A program made the position numbers and the translations under genes. The notes under the pieces were generated by a model. It searched no databases and was not told the origin of the DNA. It was given only the letters and a program-made list of their open reading frames with translations. A DNA stretch of 64,000 nt from Planctomycetota bacterium (GTDB taxonomy: Bacteria; Planctomycetota; SZUA-567; H5-PLA8). The DNA lies in the NCBI GenBank assembly GCA_027493525.1, contig JAOSKN010000003.1, positions 1,178,001 through 1,242,000 of the forward strand. Direction: 5' to 3'. Position 1 is the stretch's first letter. Each line of letters opens with the position of its first letter. This document shows positions 58,269-64,000 of the stretch, in pieces.

Positions 58269-59114
58269 TTACTCTTTCGCCTCCGGCGCCAGCACCTTCG
58301 CGCCCTCCTTGATCCGGTGGTTGAACGGCGGCCGCGCCAGGATCTTCTCGAGCGCCTGCCGCACCAGCGGCTCGGCCTCCGCGCGCCACGCCGCCTCCAG
58401 CGCCGCCTGGTGCTCCTTCCGCGCGACCTTGTCCAGCGCGTCGGCCGCCATCCGCCGCACCAGCGGGACCGCGGCGCTGCGCAAGCACCCCAGCAGCGCC
58501 GGCGCGGCGGCCGGCGTTCCCGTCTCGCCCAGCGCGCCGAGGTACGGCAGCAGCGCCCCGGCGTCGGCCGCCTGCAGCGGCGCGCGGAGCTTCTTCTGCT
58601 CGTTCTGCAAGCCCAGCGCGATCCGTTCGGCCGCCCTGACCCGCTGCTCCTCCGGCAGCCCCGCGGCCAGTTGCGCCAGCGTCACCGCCGCCTTCCGCCG
58701 CACGCTCGGCTCCTCCGAATCCAGCAGCCCGAAGACCGCCTCGTACGCCCCGCCCGCCTTCGCCAGCCCCGCCGCGTGCAGCGCCGCCAACTGCGCGCCC
58801 GGATCGGCCTCCCGCTTCAGCAGCTCCGGCAGCCGCTCGGCCGCAAGCTTCGGGTCCAGCGCCGCCAGCAGCTCGACCGCCTCTTTGCGTACCTTCGGAT
58901 CCGCGTGCCCCAGCAGCCGCGCCACCCCCGCCGCCGTCCCCGCCTCGTCCGGGATTTTCGGCGCGGGCGCGGGCGCCGGCGCCGGATCGAGCGGCCGCTC
59001 CGGCGCCCCCGAACCCGCCCCGCCCGCCGCCCCGCCCCGCAGCCACAGCAGCGCGAAGGCCAGCGCCAGTATGAAGCCGAACCCCGCCGCCGCCTTCCAG
59101 ATGTTCGCGTCCAT
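58269..59114 (-). CDS. Membrane-anchored HEAT-repeat protein
   Basis: The start is ATG 59114 (MDANIWKAAAGFGF), giving 281 residues. It has an N-terminal membrane helix ('AAAGFGFILALAFALLWLRG'), a Pro/Ala linker and about five HEAT repeats ('LLGHADPKVRKEAVELLAAL', 'LLDSEEPSVRRKAAVTLAQL', 'CLRSAAVPLVRRMAADALDK', 'AWRAEAEPLVRQALEKILAR'). It is a protein-protein interaction scaffold at the membrane; partners are unknown. It lies between the two Rhs-tip modules but in the opposite orientation and at chromosomal GC. Confidence 0.85.
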   Translation of the reverse strand: MDANIWKAAAGFGFILALAFALLWLRGGAAGGAGSGAPERPLDPAPAPAPAPKIPDEAGTAAGVARLLGHADPKVRKEAVELLAALDPKLAAERLPELLKREADPGAQLAALHAAGLAKAGGAYEAVFGLLDSEEPSVRRKAAVTLAQLAAGLPEEQRVRAAERIALGLQNEQKKLRAPLQAADAGALLPYLGALGETGTPAAAPALLGCLRSAAVPLVRRMAADALDKVARKEHQAALEAAWRAEAEPLVRQALEKILARPPFNHRIKEGAKVLAPEAKE

Positions 59115-59470
59115 CCGTGCCCCCTTGCACCTTCGTTCGCAGTATGCCACGCGCCCCGAGCCTGTCGAATGCCTCAGCGCCCAACCCCGCGTGCCACGAG
59201 TCGGTACTCCGCCCCGTGCCCCGATTCCACGTCATGCCACGGGTCGGTACTCCGCCCCGTGCCCCGATTCCACGTCGTGCCACGGGTCGGCGCAGCCGCC
59301 CCCTGCCCCGCCTTTCCAGCCGTTTGCCGTTTGTTTGGAATTTGGTTCTTGCCGTTTGAAATTTGTTTGGCTCTTGGTTCTTCTAATTTGGTTCTTCCCG
59401 CCTCCCTGGTTCTCGCCGCCGCCCCGCGCCCCCGATTCGCAATTTGCCCTGTACGTCCCCCGGCCACCGG
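59115..59470. repeat. Composite palindromic repeat copy D and TTTGCCG tract
   Basis: 59186-59310: three CCACGGGTCGG(TACTCC/CGCAGC)CGCC...CCCGTGCC palindromes with a GATTCCACGTC linker, a variant of the composite repeat. 59318-59400: TTTGCCGTTTGTTTGG / GGTTCTTG tract. No gene. Confidence 0.75.
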
Positions 59471-59506
59471 TGTATGTACTACAATACTGGTAGTATGCTA
59501 CATACA
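59471..59506. promoter_or_regulatory. Candidate operator upstream of the SGNH-like gene
   Basis: TGTATGTA (59471-59478) and TACATACA (59499-59506) are exact complements, enclosing a second inverted repeat, TACTAC-aatactg-GTAGTA (59477-59495). It is AT-rich, 26 bp before the start codon, with AAGGA upstream of ATG 59532. Confidence 0.5.
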
Positions 59507-59531
59507 GGACTTCATAAGGAACTAACATACC

Positions 59532-60467
59532 ATGCCTTACAAGATCACATTCATCGCGTGCGGCCTCGCCGCCGCCCCCCTCTTCGCCGGCCAAGCTGCC
59601 TCTTCTATGCCGGCCCTCAAGCCGTTTCCCGAACAAGGCGTCTACGAGCGCGACGGGAAGCGCTACGAATGCGGCCTCTATCCCGGCGGCAAGAACGAGA
59701 TGCCCGAGGCCCATCGCAAGGCCGGCGAACGCCTCGCCGCGCAGATCGTCCCGCTCAGCCCGGCGGGCCAGCCTGACCCCAACGGCAGGATCGCGCTCCT
59801 CGCCGCCGGCCATTCCAACCCGCGCGAATACTTCGGCGCCTACGCGCCGTTCATCGCCGCCGAAGTCCAGAAGGGCGCGCTCCATCCCAAGGTCGCGCTC
59901 GCCTCGATCTGCAAGGGCGGGAAAATGTGCCAGGATTGGGCCAAGGAATGCCGCGCCCAGACGCCCGCCGGCGGGCCGAAGGAGACGCAGGTGCTCTTCC
60001 TGCTCACCTCCTATCACAACGCCTCCCGCGGCGCGACCGAGAAGAAGCAGCCCGAGGCGCTCAAAATGAACTTCGAGGCGCGCACGCAGGCGATGAAGGA
60101 GGATCTCAAGGTCATCGTCCAGGCCTTCGCCAAGACCTATCCCCAGCTCAAACTCGCCTACCTGGGGTGCGACACCTGGCGCGGAAACTCCGGCCTCGAA
60201 CCGATGGTCTGGGAAGAAGCGTTCGCCTTCAAAGCGCTCATCGAAGAGCAGCTCAAAGGCGATCCCGAACTGGCCTTCGAAGGCCCCAACCGCAAAGCGC
60301 CCTGGCTGGCCTGGGGCGGCTACATCTGGGAGCACAATCCGCCCAAGGATCGCTTCGCCGCCGACGGCGTCCATCCCAGCGGCTCCGGCAAAGCCTTCGC
60401 CTACGGCCGCTGGCACGAGCTCCTGACCAAGGACAGCACCGCCGCGCCGTGGTTCCTCAAACGCTGA
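59532..60467 (+). CDS. Secreted SGNH-hydrolase-like protein
   Basis: This 311-residue protein has a signal peptide ('TFIACGLAAAPLFAGQAASS'). The C-terminal 'FAADGVHPSGSGKAFAYGRW' is the DxxH block of SGNH/GDSL esterases. 'RIALLAAGHSNPREYFGAYA' is at the position of the nucleophile block, but I cannot identify the Ser with certainty, so catalysis is not assured. 'WEHNPPKDRFAADGVHPSG' makes sialate O-acetylesterase- or carbohydrate-esterase-like function plausible. It is alone in its transcription unit behind a palindromic operator-like site. Confidence 0.65.
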   Translation: MPYKITFIACGLAAAPLFAGQAASSMPALKPFPEQGVYERDGKRYECGLYPGGKNEMPEAHRKAGERLAAQIVPLSPAGQPDPNGRIALLAAGHSNPREYFGAYAPFIAAEVQKGALHPKVALASICKGGKMCQDWAKECRAQTPAGGPKETQVLFLLTSYHNASRGATEKKQPEALKMNFEARTQAMKEDLKVIVQAFAKTYPQLKLAYLGCDTWRGNSGLEPMVWEEAFAFKALIEEQLKGDPELAFEGPNRKAPWLAWGGYIWEHNPPKDRFAADGVHPSGSGKAFAYGRWHELLTKDSTAAPWFLKR

Positions 60468-60478
60468 ACCCCGCGCCC

Positions 60479-60615
60479 CGCCGTGCCGCGGGTCGGTACT
60501 CCGCCCCGTGCCCCCGCACCGCCTCGTCCCATGTCGTGCCACGGGTCAGCGAAGCTGCCCCGTGCCAGCGCAGCCGCCCCGAGCCTTTCGTAGCGCCGGC
60601 GTCCCGCCGGCCATA
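60479..60615. repeat. Composite intergenic palindromic repeat, copy E
   Basis: Two CCRCGGGTC...CCCGTGCC palindromes and a GTAGCGCCGGCGTCCCGCCG segment, variants of copies A-D, directly after the SGNH gene. Confidence 0.75.
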
Positions 60616-60651
60616 CCGCCCCGTCCCGGCGGCAAGTGCCATCTCGCCCTG

Positions 60652-60770
60652 GCCTCGTAGCCGTAGTCGCGTCGTATGCGTAGTAGCGCCGTAGACGTAG
60701 TGGCATCGTAGGCGTAGTAGCGTCGTAGCCAAAGTATGGCATACGGCCGGTAACAGGGTATGCTGCGCGC
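60652..60770. repeat. CGTAGTAGCGTCGTAG-type tract and shared 5' flank of Rhs-tip module 2
   Basis: About eight imperfect repeats of GTAGCGTCGTAG / CGTAGTAG (60655-60735), then GGTATGCTGC (60757-60766) and ATGGTGGCC (60771). It corresponds to 55813-55904 before module 1. The ATG at 60771 is not in frame with the Rhs core, so the module 2 5' end is probably frameshifted. Confidence 0.65.
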
Positions 60771-60799
60771 ATGGTGGCCGTGGCCCAACCCGAGCGGGC

Positions 60800-61771
60800 G
60801 TGGAGCGTTACCCGCGCCGAGCGGCGCCCAGCAAGCGCCCCCGTCCCGTCCGCGCCCAGTCCGGCGCATGGGCCGGCGAGCTCATCTACCAGGCCAACTG
60901 GTTGACCTTTACCATAGGGGCCAAGCGGTTGTGTTTGAGTCCTACTCGTGTTTATGACCCGGAGACAGGGAGGTTCCCAAGTAGAGATCCGCTCGATACT
61001 TATATACTTCTTAGTGGCCACAGCCCAAATGATTCATCCGCTATATTTGAGGGTGGCATTCCTGGAGCAATGCTATTAGCCCGAAGGACTCAATTATTGC
61101 AAAAATATGTTTTCGTAGATAATTCACCAGTTCTCTTAGTTGACCCGGTGGGATTGTACTGCTGTGTAACTGATTTTACCATAATTGATACAGGGTATAT
61201 CAAGTATCCGCCTGCTCAGCCTGGACAAACGTACCCTTATCCCCTTCGTAATTGGGCAGGAGGAAGTATTAATTTTGTTGGAATTGTTGCGGCCGGAAAA
61301 AATAAGGGAAAGCTTTACTATGAATCTACCGTGCTGTTTAAGGTCTTAGTCAAACTGAGCGATGGATCAGATCCCGAAGACTGTTCATTTGTGCGTGAAT
61401 GGAAAAACGAAATTATTGCGGAAAACAACATTGTCAAGAAGGATCCATATGGCATTGAGATTCCACTAAAGGCTATAGTTGTGGGAAAGACAATTGAAAT
61501 TTATGATAACCCTGGAATTATTTTTGTGGGGAGGCGTGCCGTTGGCTTGGAGCTAACTAGTGATTGGCGTTTAACCGTAAAGGATAAAACTGGGCGAATA
61601 CCGGAATCCTGGATTGATTATAGATTGGCGATATATAATACAATTCTTGCAAAAAGTTCTGGAATTGAGGAAAAGGGAAAGAAGACAAGTGAACCCTGCC
61701 CATTATCCATTAAAGAAGCCTTTGGATGTGACGTAAACCGAATCGTTAATGTTCCAGAATACGGGAAATGA
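60800..61771 (+). CDS. Orphan Rhs-tip protein (Rhs core remnant plus unique C-terminal domain), module 2
   Basis: This 323-residue ORF from GTG 60800; an ATGGTGGCC matching module 1 is at 60771, out of frame. The core part 'LIYQANWLTFTIGAKRLCLS', 'PTRVYDPETGRFPSRDPLDT', 'QKYVFVDNSPVLLVDPVGLY' is a clear Rhs repeat-associated core ending in VDPxGL. The ~190-residue C-terminal domain is different from module 1. It is AT-rich and beta-rich ('SINFVGIVAAGKNKGKLYYE', 'AIVVGKTIEIYDNPGIIFVG') with several Cys. No Rhs body or secretion signal precedes it. It is probably an orphan toxin tip; the activity is unrecognised. Confidence 0.72.
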   Translation: MERYPRRAAPSKRPRPVRAQSGAWAGELIYQANWLTFTIGAKRLCLSPTRVYDPETGRFPSRDPLDTYILLSGHSPNDSSAIFEGGIPGAMLLARRTQLLQKYVFVDNSPVLLVDPVGLYCCVTDFTIIDTGYIKYPPAQPGQTYPYPLRNWAGGSINFVGIVAAGKNKGKLYYESTVLFKVLVKLSDGSDPEDCSFVREWKNEIIAENNIVKKDPYGIEIPLKAIVVGKTIEIYDNPGIIFVGRRAVGLELTSDWRLTVKDKTGRIPESWIDYRLAIYNTILAKSSGIEEKGKKTSEPCPLSIKEAFGCDVNRIVNVPEYGK

Positions 61772-61774
61772 GCG

Positions 61775-62186
61775 ATGAAGCTTCAATATCGCCTGAGTAC
61801 GCTAATTGGAATTGTCATTACTGCGGGGGTGGCGATTGGAATTACGGTCTATATTTATCCGTATTATTTGGCTAAGAAATCAATAGATAGGTATTGCGCT
61901 ATGCCTTTGGATACATTAGTCACTGGCTATGTATTGCGCAATAGTCAATCTAGAAGGGAGCCCATGGGATCTAAGTTTAGAGACGAAGTTGGAGCCATAA
62001 ATAAATATTCGCTATGGTCTTTAGAGTGTGCCCTGCAAAGTAAATCTCCTCAGGTTAGACGAAATGCTGCATACATTATTGCATGGGCGGGCTCCGTTGA
62101 TCCTGAGACTCTTCAATTCTTGAACGCCAGGATACAAAGTGAGAATGATAGCTTGGCTCGAGGTTTGATGGTTTGGGCATATATGC
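61775..62186 (+). pseudogene. Small membrane-anchored protein after module 2, interrupted by IS256 copy 2 (5' part)
   Basis: ATG 61775 lies 3 bp after the Rhs-tip stop, so translation is likely coupled. The anchor 'MKLQYRLSTLIGIVITAGVA' is of planctomycete type, then a soluble domain with a HEAT-like helix pair ('LECALQSKSPQVRRNAAYII'). It is cut after '…GLMVWAYM' by the IS. With the IS and one 9-bp duplication removed the gene reads on to 63660 (164 residues). By position it is the candidate immunity gene of module 2. Confidence 0.7.
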
Positions 62187-63577
62187 GGGGTATTGTCAAA
62201 AGTTGTGGATGGCGAGAGGAGAATCATGCGGCGTTTTCCTTGATGCCGTCCACGAAACGGATGCCTCGAATCACGTCTTCCAGCAGCTTATGGCCGTTTA
62301 GTTTCCGCCAGCGCTTCTCGGCAACCTGAGCGAGTTTGAACACCATCGCCAGCGTGGCTTGGCGCGTGCCGCAGCCTTTGGTCTTGTGCGTCCGCAAGCG
62401 CACCGTGGCGAAGGCGGACTCGATCGGGTTCGTCGTTCTCAGATGCGCCCAATGCTCGGCGGGGAAATCGTAAAACGCCAACAGCGCGTCTTGGTCCTTG
62501 AGCAGACACTCGACCGCCTTGGGATGCTTGGCTTGGTACGTCGCCACGAACGCATCGAACGCTGCCTGCGCATCCTTGCGCGTCTGGGCCATCCAGATCT
62601 GATGCAATTTCTCCTTGGCTGAAGGCTGTAATTTCTTGGGCAGGCCGTTCAGCACATTCATCGTCTTGTGAACCCAGCAACGCTGCACCCGGCACTTGGC
62701 AAAGGCTTTCGGAAGCGCCGCCCAGAAGCCCAACGCACCGTCGCCGATGGCCAGGTCCGGGCCGTTCTTCAAGCCGCGCGCTTTCAGGTCCGTCAAGACC
62801 TCAAGCCAGGACTGTTCGCTCTCCCGCACGCCGTCATGCACGGCGACCAGTTCCTTCTTGCCGTCGGCCGTGGCCCCCATGACCACCAGGATGCACGAGC
62901 GGTCTTCCTCCAGGCGGACGTTGAAGTAGATGCCGTCCACCCACAGATACACGTAGCGCTTGCCCGCCAAGGACCGCCGGTTCCAGCTCGCGTACTCGGA
63001 GGCCCAGACGTCCTTGATCCGCGTGATCGTATTGGCCGAAAGCCCCTTGGCTTGCGGCCCCAACAGCGCGCTCAGCGCCTCCGGAAAGTCCTGCGTGGAG
63101 ATGCCCTTCAAATAGAGCCACGGGATCAGGTCTTCCATGCTCTTGGTCCGGCGCAAATAGGGCGGCAGAATCTTGCTCGTAAAGGGCTCTCGCTCGTCCG
63201 AGGGGCGCCGGTCTTCCACGCGCGGCTGCGCTACGCGTACGGCGCCGATGCCCGTCTGGATCGTTCGTTCCGGCAGGTAGCCGTTGCGCACCACCACGCG
63301 ATGCCCGCGCTCGTCCCGCGCCCGCTCGAAACGCTGGAGGTATTCTTCCACCTCCGCGTTCAGCGCCGCGGCTAGCAAGCGCTGCGCGCCTTCGTTCAGG
63401 ATGTGAGTAAGCCCGTCCCGGCTGGCAGCTTGCGGATCGAGCGAAACCGTCGTACCCTGGCTCATGTGGCGTATCCTCCTGCCCTTGTGGGCGTGGTGGC
63501 CTTAGATCTCCACCAAGGATACGCCGCACTTTTCTTTCTCGCTCATCCACAACTTTTGACAATACCCCCATATATGC
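62178..63577 (-). mobile_element. IS256-family insertion sequence, copy 2 (1382 bp)
   Basis: The element is 62187-63568, with the same terminal repeats as copy 1. CATATATGC is duplicated at 62178-62186 and 63569-63577. It interrupts the membrane-protein gene of Rhs module 2. Only a few base differences from copy 1 are visible, clustered near 63413-63427. Confidence 0.96.
62224..63465 (-). CDS. IS256-family transposase, copy 2
   Basis: This 413-residue protein is identical to copy 1 except 'DPQAASRDGLTH' for 'DPQASSRDVLTH'. The DDE residues are preserved ('WVDGIYFN', 'IGDGALGFW', 'NPIESAFAT'). It is probably functional. Confidence 0.96.
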   Translation of the reverse strand: MSQGTTVSLDPQAASRDGLTHILNEGAQRLLAAALNAEVEEYLQRFERARDERGHRVVVRNGYLPERTIQTGIGAVRVAQPRVEDRRPSDEREPFTSKILPPYLRRTKSMEDLIPWLYLKGISTQDFPEALSALLGPQAKGLSANTITRIKDVWASEYASWNRRSLAGKRYVYLWVDGIYFNVRLEEDRSCILVVMGATADGKKELVAVHDGVRESEQSWLEVLTDLKARGLKNGPDLAIGDGALGFWAALPKAFAKCRVQRCWVHKTMNVLNGLPKKLQPSAKEKLHQIWMAQTRKDAQAAFDAFVATYQAKHPKAVECLLKDQDALLAFYDFPAEHWAHLRTTNPIESAFATVRLRTHKTKGCGTRQATLAMVFKLAQVAEKRWRKLNGHKLLEDVIRGIRFVDGIKENAA

Positions 63578-63660
63578 GTAACTCTAGTAGCGATGCTGGA
63601 GCGACTCCCTATATTGACATAGAAGGAAATTGGCACGTGGAAGAGCTACCGAATTTTTAA
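63578..63660 (+). pseudogene. 3' part of the module 2 membrane-protein gene
   Basis: Continuing the frame after the target duplication gives 'RNSSSDAGATPYIDIEGNWH' and '…VEELPNF' with TAA at 63658-63660. Confidence 0.75.
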
Positions 63661-63686
63661 CGACAGTAATTTGTTGCTGTAGCGCG

Positions 63687-63796
63687 TGTAGCGGCCAAGG
63701 CGACTGTAGAGGATGAATAGGAGTCGAAAGCGTGAAAGATGTGGAACGGACGAAACAACTGCGGCCGCACTTCTCACGCACGGATACGGCGAAGGG
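63687..63796. repeat. Direct repeat b (110 bp) after Rhs-tip module 2
   Basis: About 96% identical by eye to 57555-57663. It follows the stop of the module 2 membrane gene by 26 bp, in the same orientation as repeat a. Confidence 0.92.
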
Positions 63797-64000
63797 TTTT
63801 CGAATTGCCAAAGAGCCACGACTTGCGAAAAGATCACGGGCGGGTGGCACGGGCGCCGAGAAGACACACGATGAAGGCAAGACTCCTTGATTGTGGTGCC
63901 ACTGCGCTGCGGTACTCCGCAGCCAGTGCGAGGCGCGCACCCCGGATTCAACTCGCACGTAGACCCGAATGAAGTAACTTGAGTGGGCCACGCGACCCGG
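63797..64000. other. Terminal region without a recognisable gene
   Basis: The sequence has mixed composition; short ORFs on both strands lack ribosome sites and look non-coding. CTGCGCTGCGGTACTCCGCAGCC near 63903 can form a hairpin. Confidence 0.3.

Noticed and set aside
60652-60745. Minus-strand YD-repeat-like peptides ('YFGYDAT', 'YYAYDA') as an inverted Rhs fragment
   Set aside because: They arise from the simple CTACTACGC/TACGACG repeat, are very short, and the Rhs core is on the opposite strand.

Overview
This is one contiguous piece of a GC-rich (by eye mid-to-high 60s % GC) bacterial chromosome. There are no rRNA or tRNA genes and no CRISPR arrays. I infer a Planctomycetota-like or related PVC-type bacterium. 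The evidence is: N-terminal membrane anchors of the form 'RFSLRSLLL', 'QYRLSTL' and 'KFHLSTLL'; the 'LGSDRYETREKAHAELL' HEAT-like module; a giant VWA/DUF4159 membrane protein; an FHA-Ser/Thr kinase; many carbohydrate-active secreted proteins; and one AraC/GntR regulator per target locus. This placement is inference; no marker gene settles it.

Layout. 1-11.7 kb: a carbohydrate or organic-matter scavenging region. It holds a right-handed beta-helix protein, two AraC regulators, a phytanoyl-CoA-type dioxygenase, a PQQ-like beta-propeller, a GntR/LacI-type regulator, a zinc alcohol dehydrogenase and a heparinase II/III protein. 12-15 kb: msrA, a complete IS66-family element with an 8-bp target duplication, and a DUF433/DUF5615 toxin-antitoxin-like pair. 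15-22 kb: a secreted glycosidase-like protein coupled to an unusual GntR-solute-binding fusion, a repeated STN-domain protein and a creatininase-family hydrolase. 22.3-28.7 kb: one very large VWA...DUF4159 membrane protein gene broken by several indels. 28.7-35.2 kb: a PilZ protein, leuA with a structured leader, a response regulator and a secreted DUF3352-like protein. 35.3-37.1 kb: small genes on the minus strand with integron attC-like sites (a cassette array without an integrase). 37.5-40.1 kb: an IS256-family element inside a WD40 membrane protein gene. 40-44 kb: a Uma2 nuclease, purine nucleoside phosphorylase, an AT-richer TerB/SAP/nuclease-like gene, and a small metallopeptidase. 44-48.7 kb: a second GntR regulator, a GH18-like protein and a second heparinase-family protein. 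48.7-55.4 kb: housekeeping and membrane functions (CNNM transporter, DUF167, FHA kinase, proC, yggS). 55.5-64 kb: two AT-rich orphan Rhs-tip modules, each followed by a small membrane protein (possible immunity), separated by a HEAT protein and an SGNH-like secreted protein. The second module is hit by a second, almost identical IS256 copy.

The window is rich in repeats. (i) A 160-bp inverted-repeat element with CTNAG target duplications, present twice; one copy adds 55 in-frame codons to a secreted protein. (ii) Heptanucleotide arrays often arranged as inverted pairs. (iii) A composite intergenic palindromic repeat. (iv) About 110-bp direct repeats after both Rhs modules. (v) A duplicated promoter plus 5' gene end in front of two unrelated genes.

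Most apparent frameshifts fall in C or G runs, so sequencing or assembly indels are likely and should be excluded before calling pseudogenes. The strongest candidates for something not previously described are the paired orphan Rhs-tip modules, the in-frame palindromic element, the attC-like cassette cluster and the TerB/SAP/nuclease gene.
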